A DNA stretch of 5,246 nt from an uncultured Alcanivoracaceae bacterium (GTDB lineage: Bacteria > Pseudomonadota > Gammaproteobacteria > Pseudomonadales > Alcanivoracaceae): NCBI GenBank assembly GCA_937943665.1, contig CALEAR010000077.1, positions 1 to 5,246 of the forward strand. The letters run 5' to 3'. Shown in pieces: positions 1 through 5,246 of this stretch. Position numbers and translations under genes: made by a program. The first letter of the stretch is position 1. Each line of letters starts with the position of its first letter. The notes below the pieces were generated by a model. The model saw only the letters and a program-made list of their open reading frames with translations, was not told where the DNA came from and made no database searches.

Positions 1-2
1 AC

Positions 3-155
3 TTCTCTAGCGAGATCCGTCATGGTGTATCTATTCCCCTTGCTTTTGGGCTAGCAAATGATTTGCGGCGCTTGATATGGAATCCCTTCTGCCCTGAATG
101 GAAAGGAGGCAAAATCCTTGATGCCTATCTAAGCACACAACTAAAAGTGCTATAG
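3..155 (+). CDS. Possible C-terminal end of an unidentified upstream gene (partial)
   Basis: This frame is open from the window edge to a TAG at 153-155 and gives 50 residues, ending in NPFCPEWKGGKILDAYLSTQ followed by LKVL. No start is visible, so it would be the tail of a gene beginning outside the window. The composition looks protein-like (charged and aromatic residues mixed, no low complexity), and the other two plus-strand frames close early. I do not recognise the family. The codons near the end (CTA, AGC, ACA, CTA) are more AT-rich than those of the ubiG operon, so it may also be non-coding sequence that is open by chance. The stop lies 149 bases before the ubiG start, which leaves room for a separate ubiG promoter. 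Confidence 0.35.
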   Translation, partial: FSSEIRHGVSIPLAFGLANDLRRLIWNPFCPEWKGGKILDAYLSTQLKVL

Positions 156-223
156 CATACCACAAGAGAGCCAGAATGAACCTACAACACTGACGTACGT
201 AAGGTTCTTTTTCGGCGTAAAGC

Positions 224-251
224 TTTATTCCCGTTCTGTGTGGGCTATACT
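224..251 (+). promoter_or_regulatory. Possible sigma-70 promoter for the ubiG operon
   Basis: TATACT at 246-251 matches the -10 consensus at 5 of 6 bases. The best -35 at acceptable spacing is TTTATT at 224-229 (3 of 6, 16-base spacer), which is weak. Transcription would begin near 258, giving a leader of about 45 bases before the ubiG ATG. No extended -10 TG is present. The position is sensible because no other close promoter is seen for the three-gene operon, but the call rests on one good hexamer. Confidence 0.3.
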
Positions 252-255
252 CAAC

Positions 256-273
256 GTGGCCCACCTTGGGCAC
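256..273 (+). other. Small hairpin in the ubiG leader
   Basis: GTG-G-CCCA (256-263) can pair with TGGG-CAC (267-273), leaving one bulged G and a three-base loop. It would sit at the 5' end of the ubiG transcript if the promoter at 224-251 is real. There is no T run after it, so it is not a terminator. It also buries the TTG at 266, an alternative in-frame start. A stem this short can arise by chance. Confidence 0.2.
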
Positions 274-292
274 GGCGTTCGCCCCCACATAC

Positions 293-300
293 AAGGAGAG
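293..300 (+). promoter_or_regulatory. Ribosome binding site that sets the ubiG start
   Basis: AAGGAGAG lies with its GGAG ending 6 bases before the ATG at 305, which is ideal spacing. It decides for that ATG over the in-frame TTG at 266, which has no purine-rich site in front of it. Confidence 0.85.
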
Positions 301-304
301 CAAT

Positions 305-1018
305 ATGACAAACACCTCACCCCGCAATGTGGATACCCACGAAATTGCTAAATTCGAAGCCTTAGCGGAAAAGTGGTGGGATCCCTCCGGTGAATTTGGG
401 CCCTTACACGAAATTAATCCCCTGCGTCTGAATTACATTGATGACATTGTTAACCTTCCTGGCAAAACAGTGGTGGATGTGGGCTGTGGTGGCGGCTTGC
501 TTTCAGAAGGCATGGCATTGCGTGGCGCACAGGTGACCGGCATTGATCTTGGTGAGGCCCCACTCAAGGTGGCTCGCCAGCACGCGGAGCAAACTGGGGT
601 GGATATTGAATACCTGCACATTGCTGCTGAAGCCCTCGCCGCTGAACGGCCCGGCCATTATGATGTGGTCACCTGCCTCGAAATGTTAGAGCATGTGCCC
701 GATCCTGCCGCCATTGTGCAAGCTTGTGCCACCTTGGTGAAACCCGGTGGCCATGTGATTTTCTCCACCATTAACCGCAACCCCAAATCCTTTATGTTCG
801 CCATTGTGGGGGCTGAATATGTGCTCAACCTTGTGCCCCGAGGCACCCATGAGTACGCTAAATTTATTCGCCCCTCTGAACTTGCTCAGTGGAGCCGCCA
901 GGCGGGGCTTGCGGTGCGCGATACCACAGGCATGGTGTACAACCCGCTCACTCAGGTGTATCGCCTGAACCGCGATGTTTCTGTGAATTATTTCATGCAT
1001 ACGGTGAAACATGATTAA
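305..1018 (+). CDS. ubiG: Ubiquinone biosynthesis O-methyltransferase UbiG
   Basis: UbiG is an S-adenosylmethionine-dependent class I methyltransferase that carries out both O-methylations of the ubiquinone ring. The protein is 237 residues, close to the 240 of E. coli UbiG. The N-terminal family signature is present: [20 protein letters not shown] (residues 16-35), then [12 protein letters not shown] motif I is [10 protein letters not shown] (57-66), the acidic ribose-binding residue is D81 in GID, the next conserved block is [16 protein letters not shown] (119-134), and motif III is [16 protein letters not shown] (144-159). TINRNPKSF and the VPRGTHEY...FIRPSEL segment (178-193) are characteristic of UbiG rather than of generic methyltransferases. 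A strong Shine-Dalgarno supports the ATG used. It heads a three-gene operon, and its last 8 bases overlap the next gene. All expected catalytic and binding motifs are intact. Confidence 0.96.
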   Translation: MTNTSPRNVDTHEIAKFEALAEKWWDPSGEFGPLHEINPLRLNYIDDIVNLPGKTVVDVGCGGGLLSEGMALRGAQVTGIDLGEAPLKVARQHAEQTGVDIEYLHIAAEALAAERPGHYDVVTCLEMLEHVPDPAAIVQACATLVKPGGHVIFSTINRNPKSFMFAIVGAEYVLNLVPRGTHEYAKFIRPSELAQWSRQAGLAVRDTTGMVYNPLTQVYRLNRDVSVNYFMHTVKHD

Positions 1019-1700
1019 CGCTGTTTTATTTGATCTAGATGGCACCTTATTAGATACGGCGCCAGCTTTTCACCATTTGCTTAATCAACAGCTTGCTGCT
1101 GCGCAGTTACCCGCCATCAGTTTAAGCGAAATACGTACAGTGGTATCAGAAGGTGCAGCTGCCATGGTGGGTTTAGCCTTTAATCTTGCCCCCGAGGCGC
1201 CTGAGTTTCAGCAGCACCTCGATGCTTTGCTGCATGCTTACCGCGAAAACCCGGCAGCTCACACTCAACTGTTTCCCGGCATGGAAACCGTGCTTTCAAC
1301 CCTTGAGGAAAGAGGCATTCCTTGGGGCATAGTGACAAATAAACCGGAGCGCTTCACCCTCCCCATTTTGGAACACCTTGGTCTAAAGCACCGAGCACAA
1401 ACAGTGATTTGCCCTGATCATGTGAAAGAACGCAAACCCCACCCCGAAGGGCTATTAAAAGCAGCGGCACAACTGAATACGCCACCAGAACAATGCTGCT
1501 ATGTGGGGGATCACTGGCGCGATATTGAAGCCGGCCGACGGGCCAATATGGCCACCATTGCCGTCACTTATGGCTATTTACGCCACGATGAAGACCCGCT
1601 TACTTGGCAAGCCGATGCCTATGCTGCCCAAGCCGAAGAATTGCTACAACGTTTAGGGTTACTCACCACAGCCCCAACTCTTGATGATGAAAGCGAATAA
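1011..1700 (+). CDS. mupP: N-acetylmuramic acid 6-phosphate phosphatase MupP (HAD family)
   Basis: This is a 229-residue HAD-superfamily phosphatase of the phosphoglycolate-phosphatase type. Motif I is DLDGT (8-12, nucleophile D8 and acid/base D10), motif II is the T109-N110 of GIVTNKP, motif III is K142 in RKPHP, and motif IV is [10 protein letters not shown] (166-175, with D167 and D171 as Mg ligands). A helical cap domain lies between motifs I and II (about 15-85). The sequence alone would allow Gph, but the position between ubiG and yciK and the tail segment [10 protein letters not shown] (193-202) match MupP of Pseudomonas. MupP dephosphorylates MurNAc-6-phosphate in the AmgK/MurU peptidoglycan recycling route, which bypasses de novo UDP-MurNAc synthesis. 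The ATG overlaps the end of ubiG by 8 bases and has only a weak upstream site (GGTGAAAC), so translation is probably coupled. The specific substrate is inferred from context; the phosphatase class is clear. Confidence 0.85.
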   Translation: MINAVLFDLDGTLLDTAPAFHHLLNQQLAAAQLPAISLSEIRTVVSEGAAAMVGLAFNLAPEAPEFQQHLDALLHAYRENPAAHTQLFPGMETVLSTLEERGIPWGIVTNKPERFTLPILEHLGLKHRAQTVICPDHVKERKPHPEGLLKAAAQLNTPPEQCCYVGDHWRDIEAGRRANMATIAVTYGYLRHDEDPLTWQADAYAAQAEELLQRLGLLTTAPTLDDESE

Positions 1701-1707
1701 TAGATGA

Positions 1708-1713
1708 AAGGAA
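1708..1713 (+). promoter_or_regulatory. Ribosome binding site that sets the yciK start
   Basis: AAGGAA sits about 6 bases before the ATG at 1719. The earlier in-frame ATG at 1704 has only GAATAATAG in front of it and overlaps this site, so the site favours 1719 as the start. Confidence 0.75.
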
Positions 1714-1718
1714 CTGCC

Positions 1719-2486
1719 ATGGATTTAGCTGCAATACAAGACGCTGCGTTTCAGTATCAGTGCCCCAACAACGCCTTTAAAGATCGCATTATGTTGGTTA
1801 CAGGTGCCGGTGATGGCATTGGCAAAGCGCTGGCCTTAGCACTAGCGCGCAAAGGTGCCACTGTCATTCTGCTCGGCCGCACCCCTGAAAAGCTTGAGCA
1901 AGTGTATGACCAAATTGAATCAGAAGGCGGGCCTCAGCCGGCCATGGTGCCCATGAACCTGGCCGTGGCCACCGCTGAACAATTCCACGAGCTTGCCGGC
2001 ATGCTCACAAAAGAATTTGGACGATTAGATGCCCTCATTCACAACGCCGCCCTATTGGGGGACATCACCCCCATCGAAAACTATGCTGAAGACACTTGGG
2101 ATACGGTGATACAGGTGAATGTGAACGCTGCCTTTTACCTCACCCGCGCCCTGCTGCCCATGCTGCGCCAATCCCAAGATGGCCGTGTTCTCTTCACCTC
2201 CTCAAGCGTGGGGCGCAAGGGTCGTGCCTTTTGGGGAGCCTATGCGGTGAGCAAGTTTGCCAACGAAGGCCTTATGCAGGTATTGGCAGAGGAGCTAGAG
2301 AACACTTCAAACATTCGCGTGCATAGTATTAATCCAGGCGGCACCCGCACCCGCATGCGAGCACAAGCCTTTCCTGGGGAACTGCCAGAATCCCGCAAAA
2401 CCCCCGAGGAAATTTTACCCGCCTATTTGTATTTGCTCGGCCCCGAGGGTGGCAAGTACACAGGCCTGGCCTTAAACGCACAATAA
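1719..2486 (+). CDS. yciK: YciK-type short-chain dehydrogenase/reductase
   Basis: This is a classical NAD(P)-dependent SDR of 255 residues (E. coli YciK is about 252). The Rossmann nucleotide-binding loop is TGAGDGIG (28-35), R54 in LLGRTPEKL follows the second strand, and HNAA (108-111) replaces the usual NNAG. VNVNAAF (133-139) carries the active-site Asn. Catalytic Ser is around 162 in FTSSSVGRKGRAFWGAY, with Y175 and K179 in YAVSK. The post-active-site segment NPGGTRTRMRAQAFP (205-219) is very close to YciK. The physiological substrate of YciK is not established. It follows mupP after 18 bases and is probably cotranscribed. Using the ATG at 1704 would add five residues (MKGTA), but the Shine-Dalgarno supports 1719. 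The family assignment is firm; the role is unknown. Confidence 0.9.
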   Translation: MDLAAIQDAAFQYQCPNNAFKDRIMLVTGAGDGIGKALALALARKGATVILLGRTPEKLEQVYDQIESEGGPQPAMVPMNLAVATAEQFHELAGMLTKEFGRLDALIHNAALLGDITPIENYAEDTWDTVIQVNVNAAFYLTRALLPMLRQSQDGRVLFTSSSVGRKGRAFWGAYAVSKFANEGLMQVLAEELENTSNIRVHSINPGGTRTRMRAQAFPGELPESRKTPEEILPAYLYLLGPEGGKYTGLALNAQ

Positions 2487-2492
2487 TGCCGC

Positions 2493-2511
2493 GGCAGGGC
2501 CTGCCCCTGCC
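2493..2511. terminator. GC-rich hairpin between convergent genes, possible bidirectional terminator
   Basis: GGCAGGG (2493-2499) and CCCTGCC (2505-2511) form a perfect 7-bp stem with a 5-base loop. It lies in the 28-base gap between the yciK stop and the stop of the opposing ABC1 gene, where a shared terminator is expected. Neither side has a proper T run (AGGCTATTC on the plus strand, GCGGCATTATTG on the minus strand), so intrinsic termination may be inefficient. Confidence 0.5.
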
Positions 2512-2514
2512 AGG

Positions 2515-3885
2515 CTATTCATCTTCTCCGGTGAGCAGCCCTGCCATTTCATCCATGGCACCCCACATATCCACACGATCATCGCTGAACATATCCATTT
2601 CAGGGGCTAGCGCCTGCACGTAGCGATCAAAGTAAAGGAACTGCTTGAGCAGCAGCGCAAACTCCCGTGGAAAACGGATCCCATGGCTTTCACCAATATT
2701 CACAAGATCCATGATCAAACGGTTCACCTCTTTATCGTTGCGATCCCCTTCCAGCAGGCTGTTGGGATCCACCACGCCTAAACGCTCTTGCAGGGCTTCA
2801 ATGTCTCGGGTGAGGGCCTCAATATCCACCTTTTCCTTGGTCATACCAATTTCTGCCATGGCTTGCGCCACCTGAGGGATATCTCCTTGGCCAATGCCCT
2901 CTAAAAAACGGCTCATGCTTTGCCACATGTTTTTGCGAATGCGGCCCACCATGCCAAAATCAATAAAGGCAACGCGGCCATCCTCGAGCAACATCAAATT
3001 GCCGGCGTGCAAATCCGCATGGAAGAAATCACACAGCATTAAACTGGTGAACCAAGTATTTAAGGCGGTAATTAATGCTTCGGCAGGATCATCCACATGT
3101 TGGCGCAAAGTATCTAAATCCGTAAGCGGCACGCCATAAAATCGTTCCATAGTGAGCACCTTGCTGGTGCTGTACTGACGGTAGGGGCGCGGTGCCACCA
3201 CACGGGTATTACCTGTGTTCTGTAAAAACGCATTAAAGTGCTCTAGGTTATTGGCCTCTTGAATAAAGTCGCACTCTTCCAACATGGAGCCTTGCAGCTC
3301 ATCGATGACACCGGATACTGCCGAGCGAGATAACCCCGGCACCACCAGCTCCAGCACACGGCTGGCAAAATAAATGAAATTAAAATCCGTGAGCAAAATA
3401 TTGCGCACCCCTGGCTTTTGCACCTTAATGACCACATCGGCGCCATTCTTCAGCCGTGCCGCATGCACTTGTGCAATGGATGCCGAGGCCAAGGGCGTAA
3501 TATCCACCCATTCGTACACCTCCTCCAGCGGGCGCTTAAGCTCGCTTTCAATCACACGGCGAATATGGGTAAAGGGCAAGGTGGGAGTGCTATCCAAGCA
3601 TTTTTGAAATTCTTCCACATATTCTTCAGGAAAAATGGAAGGAGAACTGGCAATAAACTGACCCAACTTAATATAGGTGCTGCCTAGTTTTTCAAAGGTT
3701 TCACGCATGAGCACCGGCAATTCAGGACGATGCCCCAACAACCAGGCACCCCCTGTGCGTGCTAAAACGGAAGCGGTTTGCAGCACTCGCATGCCGCCTT
3801 TCACTGCATCCGTGGCCACCGCCACACCATCACGGCGCACCATAGATTTCACAAAGGGAGCTTCCTTTCCAAGTTGATTGCTCAT
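2515..3885 (-). CDS. ABC1/UbiB/AarF-family atypical kinase
   Basis: This 456-residue protein belongs to the UbiB/COQ8/ADCK protein-kinase-like family, whose members act as ATPases or kinases in ubiquinone and lipid metabolism. Counting from the chosen start, the family-specific KxGQ motif is KLGQ (73-76), followed by FIASSPSIFPEEYVEEFQ. The Ala-rich loop that replaces the Gly-rich loop of ordinary kinases is ASASIAQVHAA (133-143). The ATP-site Lys is K154 in VVIKVQKPG, the ExD motif is E204/D206 in EECDF, the catalytic loop is HADLHAGN (289-296, D291 and N296), and the metal-binding DFG begins at D309. All key residues are intact. E. coli UbiB is about 546 residues with two C-terminal membrane helices; this one stops early with an acidic tail (LLTGEDE) and shows no clear hydrophobic span there. 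It is also not in a ubiE-ubiJ-ubiB cluster, so it is probably a second, UbiB-like paralogue. It converges on the ubiG operon. The ATG at 3889-3891 lies immediately after the Shine-Dalgarno and is less likely. Confidence 0.88.
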   Translation of the reverse strand: MSNQLGKEAPFVKSMVRRDGVAVATDAVKGGMRVLQTASVLARTGGAWLLGHRPELPVLMRETFEKLGSTYIKLGQFIASSPSIFPEEYVEEFQKCLDSTPTLPFTHIRRVIESELKRPLEEVYEWVDITPLASASIAQVHAARLKNGADVVIKVQKPGVRNILLTDFNFIYFASRVLELVVPGLSRSAVSGVIDELQGSMLEECDFIQEANNLEHFNAFLQNTGNTRVVAPRPYRQYSTSKVLTMERFYGVPLTDLDTLRQHVDDPAEALITALNTWFTSLMLCDFFHADLHAGNLMLLEDGRVAFIDFGMVGRIRKNMWQSMSRFLEGIGQGDIPQVAQAMAEIGMTKEKVDIEALTRDIEALQERLGVVDPNSLLEGDRNDKEVNRLIMDLVNIGESHGIRFPREFALLLKQFLYFDRYVQALAPEMDMFSDDRVDMWGAMDEMAGLLTGEDE

Positions 3886-3892
3886 AAACATA

Positions 3893-3897
3893 CCTTC
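3893..3897 (-). promoter_or_regulatory. Ribosome binding site that sets the ABC1 kinase start
   Basis: On the minus strand GAAGG is followed by TATGTTT and then ATG at 3885, a spacing of 7 bases. The upstream in-frame ATG (3889-3891) follows GAAGG after a single base, which is too close for initiation, so the start at 3885 is preferred. Confidence 0.65.
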
Positions 3898-3920
3898 GCA
3901 CAGAGTGCACTGACTAAAAA

Positions 3921-3952
3921 ATTGTATTTCTAACGCTCTTGGGCCTTGTCAA
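3921..3952 (-). promoter_or_regulatory. Possible sigma-70 promoter for the ABC1 kinase gene
   Basis: Reading the minus strand, a perfect TTGACA (3952-3947) is followed by TACAAT (3926-3921, 5 of 6 to the -10 consensus). The spacer is 20 bases, longer than the optimal 17, so either the promoter is weak or activator-dependent, or the true -10 is another hexamer. Transcription would start near 3914, about 30 bases before the chosen ATG. Confidence 0.4.
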
Positions 3953-3962
3953 CAGCCTGTAA

Positions 3963-3970
3963 ATGCGCAT
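3963..3970. repeat. 8-base perfect palindrome ATGCGCAT in the divergent intergenic region
   Basis: ATGCGCAT is self-complementary and lies between the two divergent genes, a normal place for an operator. No regulator gene is present in the window and a palindrome of this size can occur by chance, so a binding site is only a possibility. Confidence 0.2.
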
Positions 3971-3994
3971 CATAGGCCAACGACCTAATAAAAA

Positions 3995-4035
3995 CATTGC
4001 GCGCAAAGAGCATTACCTCTGCTCTACACCCAATG
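3995..4035. repeat. Nested inverted repeat upstream of tatT, distal stem-loop
   Basis: AGAGCA (4007-4012) pairs with TGCTCT (4020-4025) around the 7-base loop TTACCTC, and the flanks CATTG (3995-3999) and CAATG (4031-4035) pair outside it. It lies 81 to 121 bases before the tatT ATG. No T run follows on either strand. It could be an operator or the first hairpin of a tatT leader; nothing in the sequence decides between these. Confidence 0.4.
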
Positions 4036-4039
4036 ATAA

Positions 4040-4081
4040 GGTTTTACAGCCTTACGGCCATTGGCCTTAGCTCGTAAAACC
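4040..4081. repeat. Long imperfect inverted repeat upstream of tatT, proximal stem-loop
   Basis: GGTTTTAC (4040-4047) and GTAAAACC (4074-4081) are perfect complements. The pairing continues inward with AGC/GCT (4048-4050 and 4070-4072, one bulged C at 4073), and an apical GGCC-ATT-GGCC (4056-4066) closes the top. The right arm ends 34 bases before the tatT start. What follows is A-rich (CATAAAAAACAACAAAA), not T-rich, so this is not an intrinsic terminator for the plus strand. The best readings are a structured 5' leader of tatT or a protein-binding palindrome controlling one or both divergent genes. No convincing promoter for tatT could be picked out in this region. Confidence 0.55.
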
Positions 4082-4115
4082 AACTACATAAAAAACAACA
4101 AAACGGAGAGGTTAC

Positions 4116-5120
4116 ATGCTACCTAAAATATTCCGCACCGCGGCTATCGGTGGTCTCGCTGCAGCACTCTCAGCTTGCGGCATGGTCTACAAAACCACAG
4201 GGGATGTGCTTGTTCGCTATGGGCAATCGGAAATGGTGCCTTACTTAATGCATTCCGATGATGTGGCCATGTCCTGTGCCATGGGTGAATCCCTCACCCC
4301 GCTGTTACTTTCCTTCGAATCTGTGGGTAGCAAGCCCGATAAGCTCGGTGCCTTGGTTTATACCACCGCCGCTCTGTGCAGTGAAGACAGAGCCCTTGAG
4401 GAGGAAATGCGTTACCAACGCGCCCTTCGTAATGGCAACGTGGATGAAGCCAAAGACGCACGCACCCAACAAAAGCGCTATGCTGAAATCGCTGCGCGTC
4501 GCCAGCTTGCTGCCTACGAGCGCACCGTAAAAGCGTTTGGTGAAGCCACTGAAGATAGCTGCCCCAAGCTAAAAAACGATTTTGATGAACTCGCTTGGAT
4601 GGTGGGATCCATTGCCGGCTTACAAGCCTTACTCAATGACTCCACCGCCAACAACCGTGTGGGTGTTCCCCGCGATGTGCCTGCCAAAGTGCAACGTGGC
4701 GCCGCTTGCTTAGATAACTACAAGTGGTGGGGTGTACCTGATGGCACACGCGCGGTAATTTGGAGCATTCTCCCCATGCTCGCACCTGAAGATGCGGATG
4801 CCTGGGCAGAATTAGAAAAATCCGTACGCTTAGGATTCCAAAACGGTGTACGCTTGCCGAGCGCCCTTTACGCCATGGCAGCCTACAGCGTGGATGATGA
4901 AGAGCGTATGCGCAAAGCTATTCGCGAGTTTGTGGCTAACGATGACAACATCAATGAAGAATATACCTTGCTAGATGCCTTAGCCACGCATCTTATCCAA
5001 GGTATTTCTGATCGCTTATGGACGGATAACACAGGCCAGCGAACCCCTTACGGTGAGCTCGGCACCTTCTGGGATGATCAAAGCGACGCAGAAGAAATCG
5101 ATATTGACGATTTGCTCTAA
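4116..5120 (+). CDS. TRAP transporter TatT-like outer/periplasmic lipoprotein
   Basis: The 334-residue product begins with a lipoprotein signal peptide: short basic N-region, hydrophobic stretch IGGLAAALSA (11-20) and lipobox LSAC with the lipidated Cys at 21. Gly follows the Cys, so there is no Asp inner-membrane retention signal and outer-membrane sorting is likely. The rest is helix-rich and soluble. Features include the segment AMSCAMGESLTPLLLSFE (51-68), a charged helical stretch around 90-145 with EEEMRYQRALRNGNVDEAKD and AARRQLAAYERT, VGVPRDVP (182-189) and a strongly acidic tail (DDQSDAEEIDIDDLL). I recognise this pattern as the TatT family, the T component of some TRAP transporters. 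In Treponema TatT is a helical TPR-like lipoprotein that works with the substrate-binding subunit. The next gene starts with a signal peptide, which fits. The start has a good Shine-Dalgarno (GGAG 4105-4108, 7 bases away). The transported substrate cannot be read from this window. Confidence 0.72.
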   Translation: MLPKIFRTAAIGGLAAALSACGMVYKTTGDVLVRYGQSEMVPYLMHSDDVAMSCAMGESLTPLLLSFESVGSKPDKLGALVYTTAALCSEDRALEEEMRYQRALRNGNVDEAKDARTQQKRYAEIAARRQLAAYERTVKAFGEATEDSCPKLKNDFDELAWMVGSIAGLQALLNDSTANNRVGVPRDVPAKVQRGAACLDNYKWWGVPDGTRAVIWSILPMLAPEDADAWAELEKSVRLGFQNGVRLPSALYAMAAYSVDDEERMRKAIREFVANDDNINEEYTLLDALATHLIQGISDRLWTDNTGQRTPYGELGTFWDDQSDAEEIDIDDLL

Positions 5121-5131
5121 TCTTATGGAAC

Positions 5132-5177
5132 AAATACCACCTCTCTCTTTTCTTACTGAAGAGGTGGTATTTTTCTT
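5132..5177 (+). terminator. Strong intrinsic terminator after tatT
   Basis: AAATACCACCTCT (5132-5144) and AGAGGTGGTATTT (5160-5172) form a perfect 13-bp stem around a 15-base loop, followed directly by a T run (5170-5174) and CTT. It starts 12 bases after the tatT stop and ends about 19 bases before the next ATG, too close for a whole new promoter downstream of it. It is therefore better viewed as a partial, intercistronic terminator or transcript-stabilising hairpin than as the end of the operon. Confidence 0.85.
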
Positions 5178-5195
5178 ATCTCGAGGAGAATAACA

Positions 5196-5246
5196 ATGAG
5201 ACTAAAATCTTTAATTACAGTGGCGGCCTCGGCAGCAGCGCTCACT
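5196..5246 (+). CDS. Start of a secreted protein, probably TRAP substrate-binding protein DctP (partial)
   Basis: Only the first 17 codons are in the window, MRLKSLITVAASAAALT: a basic N-region followed by an Ala-rich hydrophobic segment, the beginning of an export signal peptide. A clear Shine-Dalgarno (GAGGAG, 5183-5188) sits 7 bases before the ATG. That it encodes the periplasmic solute-binding subunit of a TRAP transporter is inferred solely from its position after the TatT-like gene; 17 residues cannot show a family. The permease genes would be expected further downstream. Confidence 0.6.
   Translation, partial: MRLKSLITVAASAAALT

Noticed and set aside
193..200. Palindrome ACGTACGT upstream of ubiG as an operator
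   Set aside because: Eight-base alternating palindromes are common by chance, and no second copy or regulator was seen.
266..304. TTG at 266 as the ubiG start
   Set aside because: It would add 13 residues unlike the UbiG N-terminus and lacks a ribosome site, whereas AAGGAG is ideally placed for the ATG at 305.
31..327. Open frame of 98 codons on the minus strand across the ubiG leader
   Set aside because: It covers the likely promoter, the Shine-Dalgarno and the start of ubiG. Its hydrophobic stretch (FILALLWYAIALLVVCL) looks like a membrane helix, but no supporting context or ribosome site was found, so I treat it as chance.
686..1045. Open reading frame of 119 codons on the minus strand inside ubiG
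   Set aside because: It is antisense to a well-supported UbiG whose motifs span the whole region, and its translation shows no recognisable domain.
3418..3687. Open frames on the plus strand opposite the ABC1 kinase gene
   Set aside because: They lie opposite the KxGQ, Ala-rich loop and ATP-binding Lys coding region of the kinase, and their translations have no family features.
4040..4081. Inverted repeat before tatT as an intrinsic terminator
   Set aside because: There is no T run after the stem on either strand and no gene ends nearby; the flanking genes diverge from here.
1..5246. CRISPR array, insertion sequence, tRNA or rRNA gene, or defence system
   Set aside because: No regularly spaced direct repeats, transposase-like proteins, terminal repeats or RNA-gene signatures were seen; nearly all sequence is explained by housekeeping genes.

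Overview
The window reads as a chromosomal housekeeping segment from a gammaproteobacterium, most likely a marine or Pseudomonas/Oceanospirillales-like relative. The order ubiG, mupP, yciK is the one known from Pseudomonas and its relatives. The lipoprotein followed by a secreted-protein start at the right end looks like the TatT/DctP pair of a TRAP uptake system. Moderate GC, standard Shine-Dalgarno sites and the absence of transposase, integrase, CRISPR or tRNA signals fit ordinary core DNA. The lineage is an inference from gene order and protein character; no species is claimed.

Layout. Bases 3-155 may be the last 50 codons of an unidentified upstream gene, followed by a short leader with a possible promoter. 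Bases 305-2486 hold a compact plus-strand operon: ubiG (ubiquinone O-methyltransferase), mupP (HAD phosphatase for N-acetylmuramic acid 6-phosphate) overlapping it by 8 bases, and yciK (short-chain dehydrogenase) 18 bases later. The operon runs head-on into a minus-strand ABC1/UbiB-family kinase-like gene (2515-3885), and a GC-rich hairpin fills the 28-base gap. A 230-base divergent intergenic region with two stacked inverted repeats separates the kinase-like gene from a plus-strand lipoprotein gene (4116-5120, TatT-like). A strong intrinsic terminator (13-bp perfect stem plus T run) follows, and then the first 17 codons of a signal-peptide-bearing protein that runs off the window, probably the TRAP substrate-binding protein.

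Functionally, ubiG and the ABC1-family gene both point to ubiquinone or membrane lipid metabolism, mupP to peptidoglycan recycling, and the right end to periplasmic solute uptake. Three translation starts are placed by Shine-Dalgarno spacing rather than by the longest open frame: ubiG at 305, yciK at 1719 and the ABC1 gene at 3885. No clearly novel system is visible. The points most worth checking are the terminator between tatT and the next gene and the structured leader in front of tatT.
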